64,000 bases of DNA, taken from the NCBI RefSeq assembly GCF_014644315.1, contig NZ_BMKL01000001.1:1747001-1811000 (forward strand), given 5' to 3'. The notes under the pieces were generated by a model. That model ran no database searches. It worked only from the letters and a program-made list of their open reading frames with translations, and had not been told where the DNA came from. How positions within the stretch are numbered: position 1 is the first letter of the stretch; every line of letters begins with the position of its first letter. This DNA comes from Tsuneonella deserti. GTDB taxonomy: Bacteria > Pseudomonadota > Alphaproteobacteria > Sphingomonadales > Sphingomonadaceae. This document shows positions 1-9,436 of the stretch, piece by piece. A program made the translations under genes and the position numbers.

Positions 1-775
1 CGGTGGTGATGACGATGTCCTGTTTGGCGATATGCCCGGAGACCAGCTCGGCCTGGGCCTTCTGGTACTCGGGGCTCATCTCCGTGGCGTAGCCACCCGC
101 GCCCTCACCCTCGATACCGGCGACCTTCTCCACGAACACCGGCTTCGCGCCGAGCGACTGGATCTGCTCCTTCGTTGCCGAGCGAACGTCGGTGGCCGAG
201 ACTTGCGCGCCCAGCCGCCGGGCGGTGGCGATCGCCTGCAAGCCCGCAACGCCTACCCCCATGACGAAAACACGTGCCGCCTGCACGGTGCCGGCGGCGG
301 TCATCATCATCGGAAAGGCCCGGCCATAAAGGTCCGCGGCGGCAATCACCGCCTTGTAGCCCGACAGGTTGGACTGGCTGGAAAGCACGTCCATGCTCTG
401 CGCGCGGGTGATGCGCGGCATGAACTCCATCGCCAATGCCTCGAAACCCGCAGCCGCATAGGCATCGACCCGGTCGCGCCGGCCAAAGGGATCGAACACG
501 GCCGCGACCAGCGCACCCGGGCTGGCCCCGGCCAGCGCGGCGGGCTCGGGGGGCTGGACGGCGAGCAGGATATCGGCGCCCTGCACGACCTTTTGCGCGG
601 GTCCGACCTCGGCGCCCGCCTCCGCATAGGCGGCGTCGGTAATGCTCGCAGCGGTGCCCGCGCCGCTCTCGACCGCCACCTGGGCGCCAAGGGCGATGAA
701 CTTCTTCGCGGTCTCGGGCGTCAGCGCGACCCGGGTTTCGCCCGGAGCGGTCTCCCTGAGGACGGCGATCCGCAA
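1..775 (-). CDS. pntA: NAD(P) transhydrogenase subunit alpha, N-terminal part (runs off window start)
   Basis: Proton-translocating transhydrogenase moves hydride between NADH and NADP+ at the inner membrane; the alpha subunit holds the cytoplasmic NAD(H)-binding domain. The 258 codons present begin LRIAVLRE, contain ALTPETAKKF near the N-terminus, the TAAGTVQAARVFVMGVG segment and the Rossmann motif GVGVAGLQAIATARRLGAQV, all typical of the AlaDH/PNT family. The C-terminus lies beyond position 1. The start is taken as TTG at 775 because no ATG or GTG is in frame upstream and family members begin MRIAVLRE; no clear Shine-Dalgarno is seen. It follows the small oxidase peptide by 11 bases, so both probably share one transcript. 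In Sphingomonadales the membrane subunits usually follow. Confidence 0.93.
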   Translation of the reverse strand, partial: MRIAVLRETAPGETRVALTPETAKKFIALGAQVAVESGAGTAASITDAAYAEAGAEVGPAQKVVQGADILLAVQPPEPAALAGASPGALVAAVFDPFGRRDRVDAYAAAGFEALAMEFMPRITRAQSMDVLSSQSNLSGYKAVIAAADLYGRAFPMMMTAAGTVQAARVFVMGVGVAGLQAIATARRLGAQVSATDVRSATKEQIQSLGAKPVFVEKVAGIEGEGAGGYATEMSPEYQKAQAELVSGHIAKQDIVITT

Positions 776-786
776 GCGCGTCGTCG

Positions 787-912
787 TCAGCTGGAAATCA
801 GGACGAGGACGATCAGCGCAATCACCGCGACGATCGGCACGCTCCATTTCAGCAGCGTGATGAAGCTGCCGTATGTGCTCGTGTGCGCCTTCATGTCGTT
901 GCCGGTTGCCAT
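787..912 (-). CDS. aa3-type cytochrome c oxidase subunit IV-like peptide
   Basis: A 41-residue peptide beginning MATGNDMKAHTSTYGSF followed by ITLLKWSVP and one hydrophobic helix (about residues 25-40) ending in ISS. The order 'soluble head with H..TY..F, then LxKW, then one helix' is that of the small bacterial aa3 oxidase subunit IV family, whose members are about 40-60 residues and sit in the inner membrane. It lies just upstream of pntA on the same strand, a familiar alphaproteobacterial pairing, although no oxidase genes are in view. Its role in the oxidase is known only by family; the call rests on motif and context. Confidence 0.72.
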   Translation of the reverse strand: MATGNDMKAHTSTYGSFITLLKWSVPIVAVIALIVLVLISS

Positions 913-1020
913 CGCCTGTGCTTGTCCCTGCTGGTTTGTTCGTTGGCCCGTCTCCTATCCCGACCGGCCTCCCCGCTCAAGCCCGCCGTAAGCGCGAGAG
1001 GGACTTAAGCGGACCTTTAC

Positions 1021-1063
1021 TCCTGTCCCGTATCAGGTCGGCTGTATCGATACGGGACGAGGA
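1021..1063 (+). promoter_or_regulatory. Inverted repeat over the ribosome binding site of the sigma-54-type regulator
   Basis: GTCCCGTATC (1025-1034) is exactly complementary to GATACGGGAC (1049-1058), with a 14-base spacer. The flanking TCCT (1021-1024) and GAGGA (1059-1063) extend the pairing past one bulged base. GAGGA is the likely Shine-Dalgarno of the gene starting at 1066, so the RNA could fold and hide it. As DNA, the three GTATC/GATAC half-sites (1030, 1044, 1049) could be an operator. The sequence alone does not choose between these. Confidence 0.6.
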
Positions 1064-1065
1064 AC

Positions 1066-2484
1066 ATGGTCGAAGGCGACAACCGCCTGCTGATGCTGAT
1101 CGACGACGAACCGGCGCAGAGCCGGCTGATCTCGGCGCTGGCTGCGCGCGAGGGCTGGCGCACGCTGGTAGTGGGCGATTCCGAAACCGCAATCGCCACT
1201 CTCGGCACCCGCCAGGGAATGCAGCTTTCCGCGATCATCCTCGACCAGTGGGTGCCCGGAGACGACGCCTGCACGCTCATCGCCGAATTGAAGAAGCGCC
1301 GCCCGGCGCTGCCGATCCTGATGCTCACCGCGAGCGCCTCGCCCCTGCTGGCGGTCGAGGCGATGCGCGCGGGAGCGACCGACTACCTCATCAAGCCGGT
1401 GGCGCCCGACCGCCTGATGCTGGCGCTGCGCAGCGCGACCAAGCGCGAGGCGCCGCGCGACGAGCTTCAGCCGCTGACCGAGAAGCTGGGCCAGGTGCTC
1501 GATTTCGATGCCATGATCGGCAACGCACCCAACTTTCGCGCTTCGCTGGCGAAGGCGGCCAAGACCGCGCGCGGGCACGGCAATGTCCTCATCGAGGGCG
1601 AGAACGGCTCGGGCAAGGAGATGCTGGTGCGCGCGATGCATGCCGCCAGTCCCCGCGCCAGGGCGCCCTTGCGGCTGATCAATGCACGAGCGGTTCCCCC
1701 GGGCTCGATCGAATCCGTCCTGTTCGGACACGAGCAGGGCGCCTTCCCGGGCGCCTTCGAGCGCCAGATTGGCGCCCTGCAACATTGCGACGGCGGCTCT
1801 CTGGTGCTGGACGAGGTCGACCGGTTGCCGATGGACCTTCAGGAAAAGCTGGCGGAGGTCCTGAGGACAGGCGTGGTGCGTCCCGTCGGGGCGCGTCACG
1901 GCTTCCGCATCGATGTCCGCGTGCTTTCGGCGAGCAACCTGCCAGTCAGCGCCCTGGGCGCTGCGGGATACTTCCACCCCTCCCTTCACGAAGTGCTGGC
2001 GCCGGTGACCATTACGCTGCCTCCCTTGCGCGAACGCAGCGGCGACATCGCGGCGCTGGCCCGCCACTTCCTGGCCCGCATCGGCGAGCAGCCGGGCCTG
2101 CGGTCGCTGACCATCACCGACGGCGCGCTCGCGCTGCTGGCCGCGTACGACTGGCCCGGCAACGTGCGCCAGCTCCAGACGGTGCTGTTCCGCGCGGCGG
2201 TTTTCTGTGACGGCGATGCCCTGACCGCCGACAGCTTCCCGCAACTGTCCGACATGCTCGGCCAGCCCGCCGAAGCGCGCGACCCGCGCCAGGACGGGGT
2301 GGGAGTGATGCTCTACACCGACGACGGCAACCTGCGCTCGCTCGACGATATCGAAGCCGACGTCATCCGCCTCGCCATCGGCCACTACCGCGGCCGCATG
2401 ACCGAGGTGGCGCGACGCCTGGGCATCGGTCGGTCCACGCTCTACCGCAAGCTGGGCGACCTGGGCATCGAGAGCGCGGCATAG
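1066..2484 (+). CDS. Response regulator with AAA+ (NtrC-like) and Fis-type HTH domains; altered GAFTGA loop
   Basis: A 472-residue regulator in three parts: a receiver domain (residues 1-120; acidic pocket D13/D14, phospho-acceptor D60, K110), an AAA+ domain (about 148-385; Walker A GENGSGKE at 178-185, Walker B LVLDEVD, PPLRERSGDI, WPGNVRQL), and a C-terminal Fis-like helix-turn-helix (TEVARRLGIGRSTLYRKLGD). Overall architecture is that of NtrC/DctD activators. The loop that contacts sigma-54 reads GAFPGA (225-230) instead of GAFTGA and Walker A differs from GESGTGKE, so sigma-54 activation is doubtful. No sensor kinase is adjacent. ATG at 1066 follows GAGGA. Target genes are not evident. 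Confidence 0.88.
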   Translation: MVEGDNRLLMLIDDEPAQSRLISALAAREGWRTLVVGDSETAIATLGTRQGMQLSAIILDQWVPGDDACTLIAELKKRRPALPILMLTASASPLLAVEAMRAGATDYLIKPVAPDRLMLALRSATKREAPRDELQPLTEKLGQVLDFDAMIGNAPNFRASLAKAAKTARGHGNVLIEGENGSGKEMLVRAMHAASPRARAPLRLINARAVPPGSIESVLFGHEQGAFPGAFERQIGALQHCDGGSLVLDEVDRLPMDLQEKLAEVLRTGVVRPVGARHGFRIDVRVLSASNLPVSALGAAGYFHPSLHEVLAPVTITLPPLRERSGDIAALARHFLARIGEQPGLRSLTITDGALALLAAYDWPGNVRQLQTVLFRAAVFCDGDALTADSFPQLSDMLGQPAEARDPRQDGVGVMLYTDDGNLRSLDDIEADVIRLAIGHYRGRMTEVARRLGIGRSTLYRKLGDLGIESAA

Positions 2485-2531
2485 GCTTTGCCGCCATCGA
2501 CAGCGGGCGCGGGACTGCCTAACCTCGGCCG

Positions 2532-3295
2532 GTGGCAAACCTGATCGATTTCACCGGCAAGACCGTCCTGATCACGGGAGCGGCGAGCGGGATCGGGCTT
2601 GCCACCGCCCGCTTGCTCGCCACCCGCGGAGCGGAGAGCCTGGTCCTCACCGATCGGATGCCGACAGGCTCCATGAAATCCAATTGGCTTGTCCCTCGAT
2701 CCGCATCGCGGGCGACGTTTCCAACGAGGCACATTGGGCCGAGGTGGAAAGTCATCTCACCCGGCTCGATCACGCAGTCCTCAACGCGGGGGTGGCAAGC
2801 GGATCCGCCATCGGACAGACCGAGTTCGCCGAATGGCGCCGCGTCCTCGCCACAAACCTCGACGGCGCTTTCCTATCGCTCCGGGCGGCGATGCGCACGA
2901 TCGCCGATAATGGGAGCATGGCCCTCACGGCCTCGATTTCCGGAATAAGGGCCGAACCGGGCACCGCTGCCTACGGCGCTTCGAAGGCCGGGGTGATCCA
3001 GCTTGCGAAAGTGGCCGCGAAAGAAGGCGCACCGCGCGGCGTGCGGGTCAACGCCATCGCTCCGGGCGGGGTCGATACACCAATCTGGGACGATATGCCG
3101 TTCTTCCGCGGTTTGGTCGACGGGCACGGCGGCGACAGGGCAGCGGCCCTCGCCGACATGGCGAAAATGGCGACCCCACTTGGGCGATACGCGACTGCGG
3201 AGGAAATCGCTGGCCAGATCGCCTTCCTGCTGTCGGACGCCGCTGCAACCATCACGGGCGCCGTGCTCACCAGCGACGGCGGTTACTCGCTCTAG
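2532..3295 (+). pseudogene. Short-chain dehydrogenase/reductase (SDR) broken by a one-base frameshift
   Basis: The first segment encodes an SDR N-terminus (VLITGAASGIGLATARLLA, the glycine-rich cofactor motif), starting at GTG 2532. Homology then jumps frame: from about 2658 onward the other frame gives CPSIRIAGDVS, LNAGVAS, the active-site region with YGASK, VNAIAPGGVDTP and a normal C-terminal SDGGYSL. One extra G in the run at 2656-2657 (CGG to CGGG) would restore a continuous protein of 254 residues, the usual length. The substrate cannot be told. It is either a recent inactivating deletion or a sequencing error; everything else in the gene looks intact. Its stop shares CTAG with the convergent folP stop. 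Confidence 0.85.
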
Positions 3296-4404
3296 CCGGG
3301 CAGCATCGAAAAATCGGTTAGCGCCGCGTCGCGCAGTCCTCGCCAGACGTTACGGGCCTGCACCGTCTCGGCAACGTCGTGCACGCGGACGAGCTGGACG
3401 CCGGCGTCCATTGCTTTCAGCGCAAGCGCCAGGCTGCCGCCCAGCCGCTCGTGCGTGGCGGCTTCGTTGCTCAGCGCGCCGATCATCCGTTTGCGACTGG
3501 CCCCGACCATCAACGGCTGGCCAAGGGCATGAAACAGCGGCAGCGCGTTCATGAGTGCGAGATTTTCGCCCAGGGACTTGCCGAAACCGATGCCCGGATC
3601 GAGCACGATCCTGTCGCGCGCGATGCCGGCCGCGATCGCCGCATCGCGCCGCTCGGCGAGCCAGTCGAACACGTCGAATACGACGCAGTCATAATCGCCG
3701 TCGGCGTGAAGGTCATCGCCCTTGCCGGGCGCATGCATCAGCACCGCCGGACACCCCCGACCGGCGACGATCTCGGCGCTGCGGGGATCGTGGCGTAGCG
3801 CCGACACGTCGTTGACCATGTGCGCTCCCGCGTCGAGCGCCGCCTCCATCACCGCCCCGCGCCGGGTATCGACGGCGATGCCCGCGCCCATCTGCGCACA
3901 ATATTCGACCGCCGGGACCACCCGCTTGATCTCGTCGCCCTCCCACACGGCGGGGGCGCCGGGACGCGTGCTCTCGCCGCCGATGTCGACCAGCGCCGCG
4001 CCGGCCTCGATCATCCTCGCGGCGTGCGCCGCCCCTTCTTCAGGCCGGTCGAGGAACTGGCCGCCGTCGGAGAAGCTGTCGGGCGTGACGTTGAGGATGC
4101 CCGCGACCTGTGGCTGGTCCAGCCGTACTGTGCGGTTGCCAAGCTGCATCGGTGGATGCGCCGTCCGCAGCGCCGACCACTGGTTCTCGGCATCGTCGCC
4201 AAGCCCCGCGGGAAGCTGCGCGAACGTCTCGGCCGCGGTTTCCGGCGTGAAGCGAAGCCGCTCGACCACCCGTCCGCCGCTGCGCACGATCGCGGCGAAG
4301 CGGTGGGCGTAGACCAGCCCGCCAGCCAGCCGGATGCAATCGCCTTCCTCGCTCTGCGGATTGGCGGCAAGGCCCACGGGCATGAGGTAGAGGCGCTCGG
4401 TCAT
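3292..4404 (-). CDS. folP: Dihydropteroate synthase
   Basis: Joins p-aminobenzoate to dihydropterin pyrophosphate in folate synthesis; cytoplasmic TIM barrel and the sulfonamide target. The family signatures are present: GILNVTPDSFSDGG, DIGGESTRPGA, an IAVDTRRG strand, MVNDVSALR, DPGIGFGKSLGENL, GASRKRMIG and the final VRVHDVAET. At 370 residues it is longer than the usual 270-280 because of an N-terminal extension of about 95 residues (MTERLYLMPVGLAANP onward), which is seen in some alphaproteobacterial FolP proteins and whose function I cannot infer. The ATG at 4404 is well placed, 31 bases from the end of ccrM on the same strand. Confidence 0.95.
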   Translation of the reverse strand: MTERLYLMPVGLAANPQSEEGDCIRLAGGLVYAHRFAAIVRSGGRVVERLRFTPETAAETFAQLPAGLGDDAENQWSALRTAHPPMQLGNRTVRLDQPQVAGILNVTPDSFSDGGQFLDRPEEGAAHAARMIEAGAALVDIGGESTRPGAPAVWEGDEIKRVVPAVEYCAQMGAGIAVDTRRGAVMEAALDAGAHMVNDVSALRHDPRSAEIVAGRGCPAVLMHAPGKGDDLHADGDYDCVVFDVFDWLAERRDAAIAAGIARDRIVLDPGIGFGKSLGENLALMNALPLFHALGQPLMVGASRKRMIGALSNEAATHERLGGSLALALKAMDAGVQLVRVHDVAETVQARNVWRGLRDAALTDFSMLPG

Positions 4405-4435
4405 TGCGCGGCCTTTGCCCCGGCGGGCCCGGGAA

Positions 4436-5761
<1,326 letters not shown>

Positions 5762-5871
5762 GCTGGAAGCGGTTTTTCGCTCATCTCTACACGGGACTTG
5801 GCCGCCGGCGACGAAAGCGCCGAAGCGTTCGGTCGCGCCTGCATCGAGCAACCGCGCGCCAGGGCTTTTGA

Positions 5872-6504
5872 CTAGGCGGCGATGTCGATTTGCGCCTGCG
5901 CCACCGGAGCAAAGCTGCGGCGGTGAAGCGGGCACGGCCCATGCTCGCGCAGGGCCTTGAGATGCTCGGGCGTGGAATAGCCGACGTTGGTATGCCAGCC
6001 GTACTGCGGGTGATCGAGCGCGTGTTGGCGCATGATCCGGTCGCGGTGGGTCTTGGCGAGGATGGACGCGGCCGAGATGCAGGGCTCGCTCTCGTCGCCG
6101 CCGACGATCGCCCGCGCCGGCCAGCGCCAGGCCGGCTGGCGTTTCGCAGGCGTCAGGTTGCCGTCGACCAGCACTTGCAGCGGATCGCAGCCAACCACCT
6201 CGCACAGGCGGGTCACGGCCAGCGTCATCGCCAGCATCGTCGCGTGGAAGATGTTCAGGCTGTCGATCTGGTCGACTTCGACCACCCCGATGCCGAACGC
6301 GCAGCGGCGGCGGATGCGCTCCTCGAGCCGTTCGCGCTCCTCGCGCGTCAGCTTCTTCGAATCGTCCAGCCCGGCCGGGCGCGGCTTGCACAATGCGACA
6401 GCCGCGGCGACAACAGGTCCGGCGAGCGGGCCCCGGCCTGCCTCGTCGACCCCGACGATAAGCGGGGCGGAGCCGAATTCTGGATGAGGTATTCCCGACA
6501 GCAT
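5872..6504 (-). CDS. rnhB: Ribonuclease HII
   Basis: Cleaves the RNA strand of RNA-DNA hybrids and starts removal of misincorporated ribonucleotides. Residues seen include VGVDEAGRGPLAGPVVAAAV with the catalytic Asp and Glu, DSKKLT, the VDGN strand, GGDESEPCISAASILAK and the RDR helix, followed by the YGWHTNVGYSTPEH segment. The 210-residue form starting MLSGIPHPEFGS at 6504 matches the normal family length; a longer upstream reading frame exists but shows no conservation. The start codon shares CATG (6502-6505) with the divergent sugar dehydrogenase start. The gene lies upstream of ccrM on the same strand, separated by 299 bases. Confidence 0.94.
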   Translation of the reverse strand: MLSGIPHPEFGSAPLIVGVDEAGRGPLAGPVVAAAVALCKPRPAGLDDSKKLTREERERLEERIRRRCAFGIGVVEVDQIDSLNIFHATMLAMTLAVTRLCEVVGCDPLQVLVDGNLTPAKRQPAWRWPARAIVGGDESEPCISAASILAKTHRDRIMRQHALDHPQYGWHTNVGYSTPEHLKALREHGPCPLHRRSFAPVAQAQIDIAA

Positions 6505-7699
6505 GATTGAACCCGCGACCCGTGCCGCACTCCTATCCACTTTCGCGCTCGCTCTCGCAAGCTGCGGATCGGGCGCATCCGGGGAAAGCGGCGCCGATGC
6601 CCGCTCGACCCCCCGCGCCGCCGGCGAGATCTCGGCGACGACCGGGCGCGACCTGGCATCGAAATCATTCGGCACCTTCAACGAGCCCTGGGCCGCCGCA
6701 TTCGCGCCCGGAACCTCGGTCCTGTTCGTCACCGAGAAACCCGGCACGATGAAGTTCGTCGACCTGCCGAGCGGGCGGCGCGGCACCGTCAGCGGCCTGC
6801 CGCAAGTCGATTATGGCGGACAGGGCGGCCTGGGCGACGTGGCCTTCCTCCCGTCCGAGGCCGCCGGCACTCTCGGCACCCGCACGATCTACCTCAGCTG
6901 GGTCGAAGCGGGGCAAGGCGACACGCGCGGCGCGGTGGTCGGACGCGGGAAGCTGGTATGCGAGGAGTCCGATGCCTGCCGCATCGAGGGACTCTCGGTG
7001 ATCTGGCGCCAGCAGCCCAAGGTCACCGGACGGGGTCACTTCTCCCACCGGATCGCCATCTCGCCCGATGGCAAGTACCTGTTCGTCTCCAGCGGGGAAC
7101 GGCAGAAGGGCGCGCCCGCGCAGGACCTGTCAACGAACCTCGGCAAGACGCTGCGCCTGACCCTCGACGGCAAGCCCGCGCCGGGCAATCCGTTCGCCAC
7201 CCGCGGCGGCCCGGCCAACGAGGTGTGGTCTTATGGCCACCGCAACCTTCTCGGCCTGCAATTCGATGCCAGCGGCCAGCTCTGGGACCTCGAGCACGGG
7301 CCGGCCGGCGGCGATGAATTGAACCGCGTGGTGCGCGGCGACAACTACGGCTGGCCGATCGTTTCCAATGGCGACGATTACGACGGCACTCCGATTCCCG
7401 ATCATGCGACACGGCCCGAATTTCACGCCCCGGCGATAAGCTGGAACCCCGTGATCGCGCCCGGGGATTTCGTGTTCTACTCGGGCAAGCTGTGGCCCGA
7501 GTGGAAAGGGCAGGCGATCATCGGCGGGATGAAGCCGACCGTTCTGGTGCGCGTGGCGATCGAGGGAGAAAAGGCGCGGGAAGTCGCCCGCATCCCGATG
7601 GAGCGGCGCATCCGCGAAGTCGTCGAAGGGCCGGACGGCGCACTCTGGCTGCTTGAGGATGGCAAGGACGGGCGGCTCATCGAACTGCGCCCCGGCTGA
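6503..7699 (+). CDS. PQQ-dependent sugar dehydrogenase, predicted lipoprotein
   Basis: A soluble aldose dehydrogenase of the Asd/YliI beta-propeller family, expected to oxidise aldose sugars with PQQ in the periplasm. The N-terminus has a charged start, a hydrophobic stretch and the lipobox LASC near residue 20, so it is probably a membrane-anchored lipoprotein. Family features include EPWAAAFAPG, a VTEKPG strand, GQGGLGDVAF, the region RGHFSHRIAISPDGKYLFV, YGHRNLLGLQFD and WDLEHGPAGGDELN, the last two contributing to the active site and PQQ/calcium site in relatives. Length is 398 residues. No PQQ synthesis genes are nearby, so cofactor supply is unknown. It is divergent from rnhB. Confidence 0.88.
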   Translation: MIEPATRAALLSTFALALASCGSGASGESGADARSTPRAAGEISATTGRDLASKSFGTFNEPWAAAFAPGTSVLFVTEKPGTMKFVDLPSGRRGTVSGLPQVDYGGQGGLGDVAFLPSEAAGTLGTRTIYLSWVEAGQGDTRGAVVGRGKLVCEESDACRIEGLSVIWRQQPKVTGRGHFSHRIAISPDGKYLFVSSGERQKGAPAQDLSTNLGKTLRLTLDGKPAPGNPFATRGGPANEVWSYGHRNLLGLQFDASGQLWDLEHGPAGGDELNRVVRGDNYGWPIVSNGDDYDGTPIPDHATRPEFHAPAISWNPVIAPGDFVFYSGKLWPEWKGQAIIGGMKPTVLVRVAIEGEKAREVARIPMERRIREVVEGPDGALWLLEDGKDGRLIELRPG

Positions 7700-7745
7700 A
7701 TCGGCTCGACAGGGGCGCGGCGCGGACTTATCGGCGCGCGCCTTC

Positions 7746-8270
7746 ATGCCGCGCATCGTCCCCCTTTCCGCGATCGACCCGCACCTGGTCGAGGAGCTGC
7801 TCGACGCGGCGTTCGAGCCCGAGCGGCGCACGCGCACCGCCTATCGCATCCGCGAGGGAACCGAGTGGCTCCCCGGCCTCAGCTTCGCCGCAATGGATGA
7901 CGAGGAATACCTCGTCGGGACCATCCAGCTCTGGCCCATCGCGCTGACCGATCGGGAAGGACGGGCGCATCCGCTGATCATGGTCGGCCCGGTGGCCGTG
8001 CTCCCGGCGCTGCAGGGCGAGGGATACGGCAAGGCGCTGATCGCCGCCGCGCTGGGCGCGATCGACCCTGCCGCGCCGCTGCCGCAGGTCCTCATCGGCG
8101 ATGCGTCCTACTACGAACGCTTCGGTTTTCGCCAGGCACCGCGCGGCTGGCAGTGCCCCGGCCCGTGGCATCCCGCGCGGCTGCTGGTGCGCGGGGACGC
8201 GAGCGCCCTCCCCCCGAGCGGGATGCTTGGCCCCTGGCCAGCTCCTCAAGGGGGCGGGTTGGCGAACTAG
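7746..8270 (+). CDS. GNAT-family N-acetyltransferase
   Basis: A 174-residue protein of the GCN5-related acetyltransferase fold. The acetyl-CoA loop is visible in VGPVAVLPALQGEGYGKALIAAAL, and the C-terminal YYERFGFRQAP is typical of the YhbS-like subgroup. The target molecule cannot be predicted. The ATG at 7746 (PRIVPLSAIDPHLVEELLDAAF) is preferred because earlier in-frame codons overlap the end of the dehydrogenase gene and show no family resemblance. It is 46 bases after that gene and 24 before the DUF1285 gene, so it may be transcribed with either. Confidence 0.85.
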   Translation: MPRIVPLSAIDPHLVEELLDAAFEPERRTRTAYRIREGTEWLPGLSFAAMDDEEYLVGTIQLWPIALTDREGRAHPLIMVGPVAVLPALQGEGYGKALIAAALGAIDPAAPLPQVLIGDASYYERFGFRQAPRGWQCPGPWHPARLLVRGDASALPPSGMLGPWPAPQGGGLAN

Positions 8271-8294
8271 CCGCCTTCTGGCATCGCGCTTCCG

Positions 8295-8840
8295 ATGCCG
8301 TACGAGCCGCCACCCGAAATCGCCGCCCTCTCGCTGGCCGAGCTGGCCGAGGCGGTGGCCGCGCGCCGGCTGCCGCCGGTCGAGCGGTGGACCCCGGCAG
8401 AGACCGGGGACAGCCACATGCGCATCCTCGCTGACGGCACCTGGCTGCACGAGGGCAGCCCGATCACCCGCCCGGCGATGGTGCGCGCCTTCGGCTCGCT
8501 CCTGTTGCGCGAGGGCGACCGGCACTGGCTGGTGACGCCGATGCAGAAGCTCGCCGTGTCGGTGGACGATGCCGCGTTCATCGCCACCGACGTTACCGAG
8601 CGCGAGGGTACTCTCGCCTTTCGCCTGAACACCGACGAGATCGTCATTGCCTCCCCCGACCACCCGCTGTCCGCGCGCGGCGACCGCGACACGCCGGCGA
8701 TCTATGTCGACGTGCGGCGCGGGTGCGAAGCGCGGCTCAACCGCTCGACATACGAACAGCTCGCCCAAATCGCTCTCGATCGCGGCGACGACTGGTCGGT
8801 GACGAGCGAGGGCGCGACGTTCTCGCTCCTGCCCGCATGA
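8295..8840 (+). CDS. DUF1285 domain protein
   Basis: A 181-residue protein with the DUF1285 pattern: DSHMRILADGTWLHEGSPI, a VRAFGSLLLREGDRHWLVTPMQK segment and VSVDDAAFIATDV. The function is not established. It overlaps the next gene by four bases (ATGA), forming the DUF1285-Nudix-CCA cassette found across alphaproteobacteria; this suggests a link with RNA or nucleotide maintenance but does not prove one. No signal peptide or membrane segment is seen. Confidence 0.86.
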   Translation: MPYEPPPEIAALSLAELAEAVAARRLPPVERWTPAETGDSHMRILADGTWLHEGSPITRPAMVRAFGSLLLREGDRHWLVTPMQKLAVSVDDAAFIATDVTEREGTLAFRLNTDEIVIASPDHPLSARGDRDTPAIYVDVRRGCEARLNRSTYEQLAQIALDRGDDWSVTSEGATFSLLPA

Positions 8841-9436
8841 ACACGCTGTTCGACCGCCTCGCCGGGCTGTTCGAGGCGGGGCATGCGCGCGATATCGAGC
8901 TGCTGACCGACGCCATGGCGGTGCCGGAAACCCTCCGCCCCGCCGCGGTGCTGATCGCGGTGACCGACCGCCCCCGGCCCGGCGTCCTGCTCACCCACCG
9001 CCCGCTTACGATGCGCAGCCATGCCGGCCAGGCCGCCTTTCCGGGCGGCAAGCTCGACCCGGGCGAGGATGCCGTCGCCGCCGCCCTGCGCGAGGCGCAC
9101 GAGGAGATCGGCCTCGAACCTCGCCACGTGCAAGTCATCGGCACCTCCGATCCGTTCCGCACCCGCACCGGTTACGACATCACGCCCGTGCTCGCGGTCG
9201 TCCCGCCCGACCTGCCGCTGGTCCCCAACCCGCACGAGGTCGAGGAATGGTTCGAGCCGCCGCTCGACTACGTGCTCGATCCGGCCAATCACCTGCGCCG
9301 CACGGTCGAGTGGGAGGGCGCCCCGCGCACTTATTTCGAGATCATGTGGCAGCGCCACCGGATCTGGGGCGTGACGGCGGCGATAATCGGCAACCTCAGC
9401 CGCCGCATGGCGATCAGCGAGACATTCGATGGCTAA
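8837..9436 (+). CDS. Nudix hydrolase, CoA pyrophosphatase-like
   Basis: A Nudix enzyme of the NudL/CoAse type, which cleaves the pyrophosphate of CoA or related nucleotides. The Nudix box is clear (GGKLDPGEDAVAAALREAHE then EIGL), preceded by RSHAGQAAFPGG, the segment that marks the CoAse subgroup. Length is 199 residues, which is usual. The start ATG overlaps the TGA of the DUF1285 gene, and the 3' end overlaps cca by eight bases, so the three genes are translationally linked. The substrate is inferred from the subgroup and could be another nucleoside diphosphate derivative. Confidence 0.88.
   Translation: MNTLFDRLAGLFEAGHARDIELLTDAMAVPETLRPAAVLIAVTDRPRPGVLLTHRPLTMRSHAGQAAFPGGKLDPGEDAVAAALREAHEEIGLEPRHVQVIGTSDPFRTRTGYDITPVLAVVPPDLPLVPNPHEVEEWFEPPLDYVLDPANHLRRTVEWEGAPRTYFEIMWQRHRIWGVTAAIIGNLSRRMAISETFDG

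Noticed and set aside
873..2210. Long open frame of 445 codons overlapping the response regulator
   Set aside because: Arg/Ala-rich with no family motifs; the other frame has clear receiver, AAA+ and HTH motifs. It is a G+C-driven shadow.
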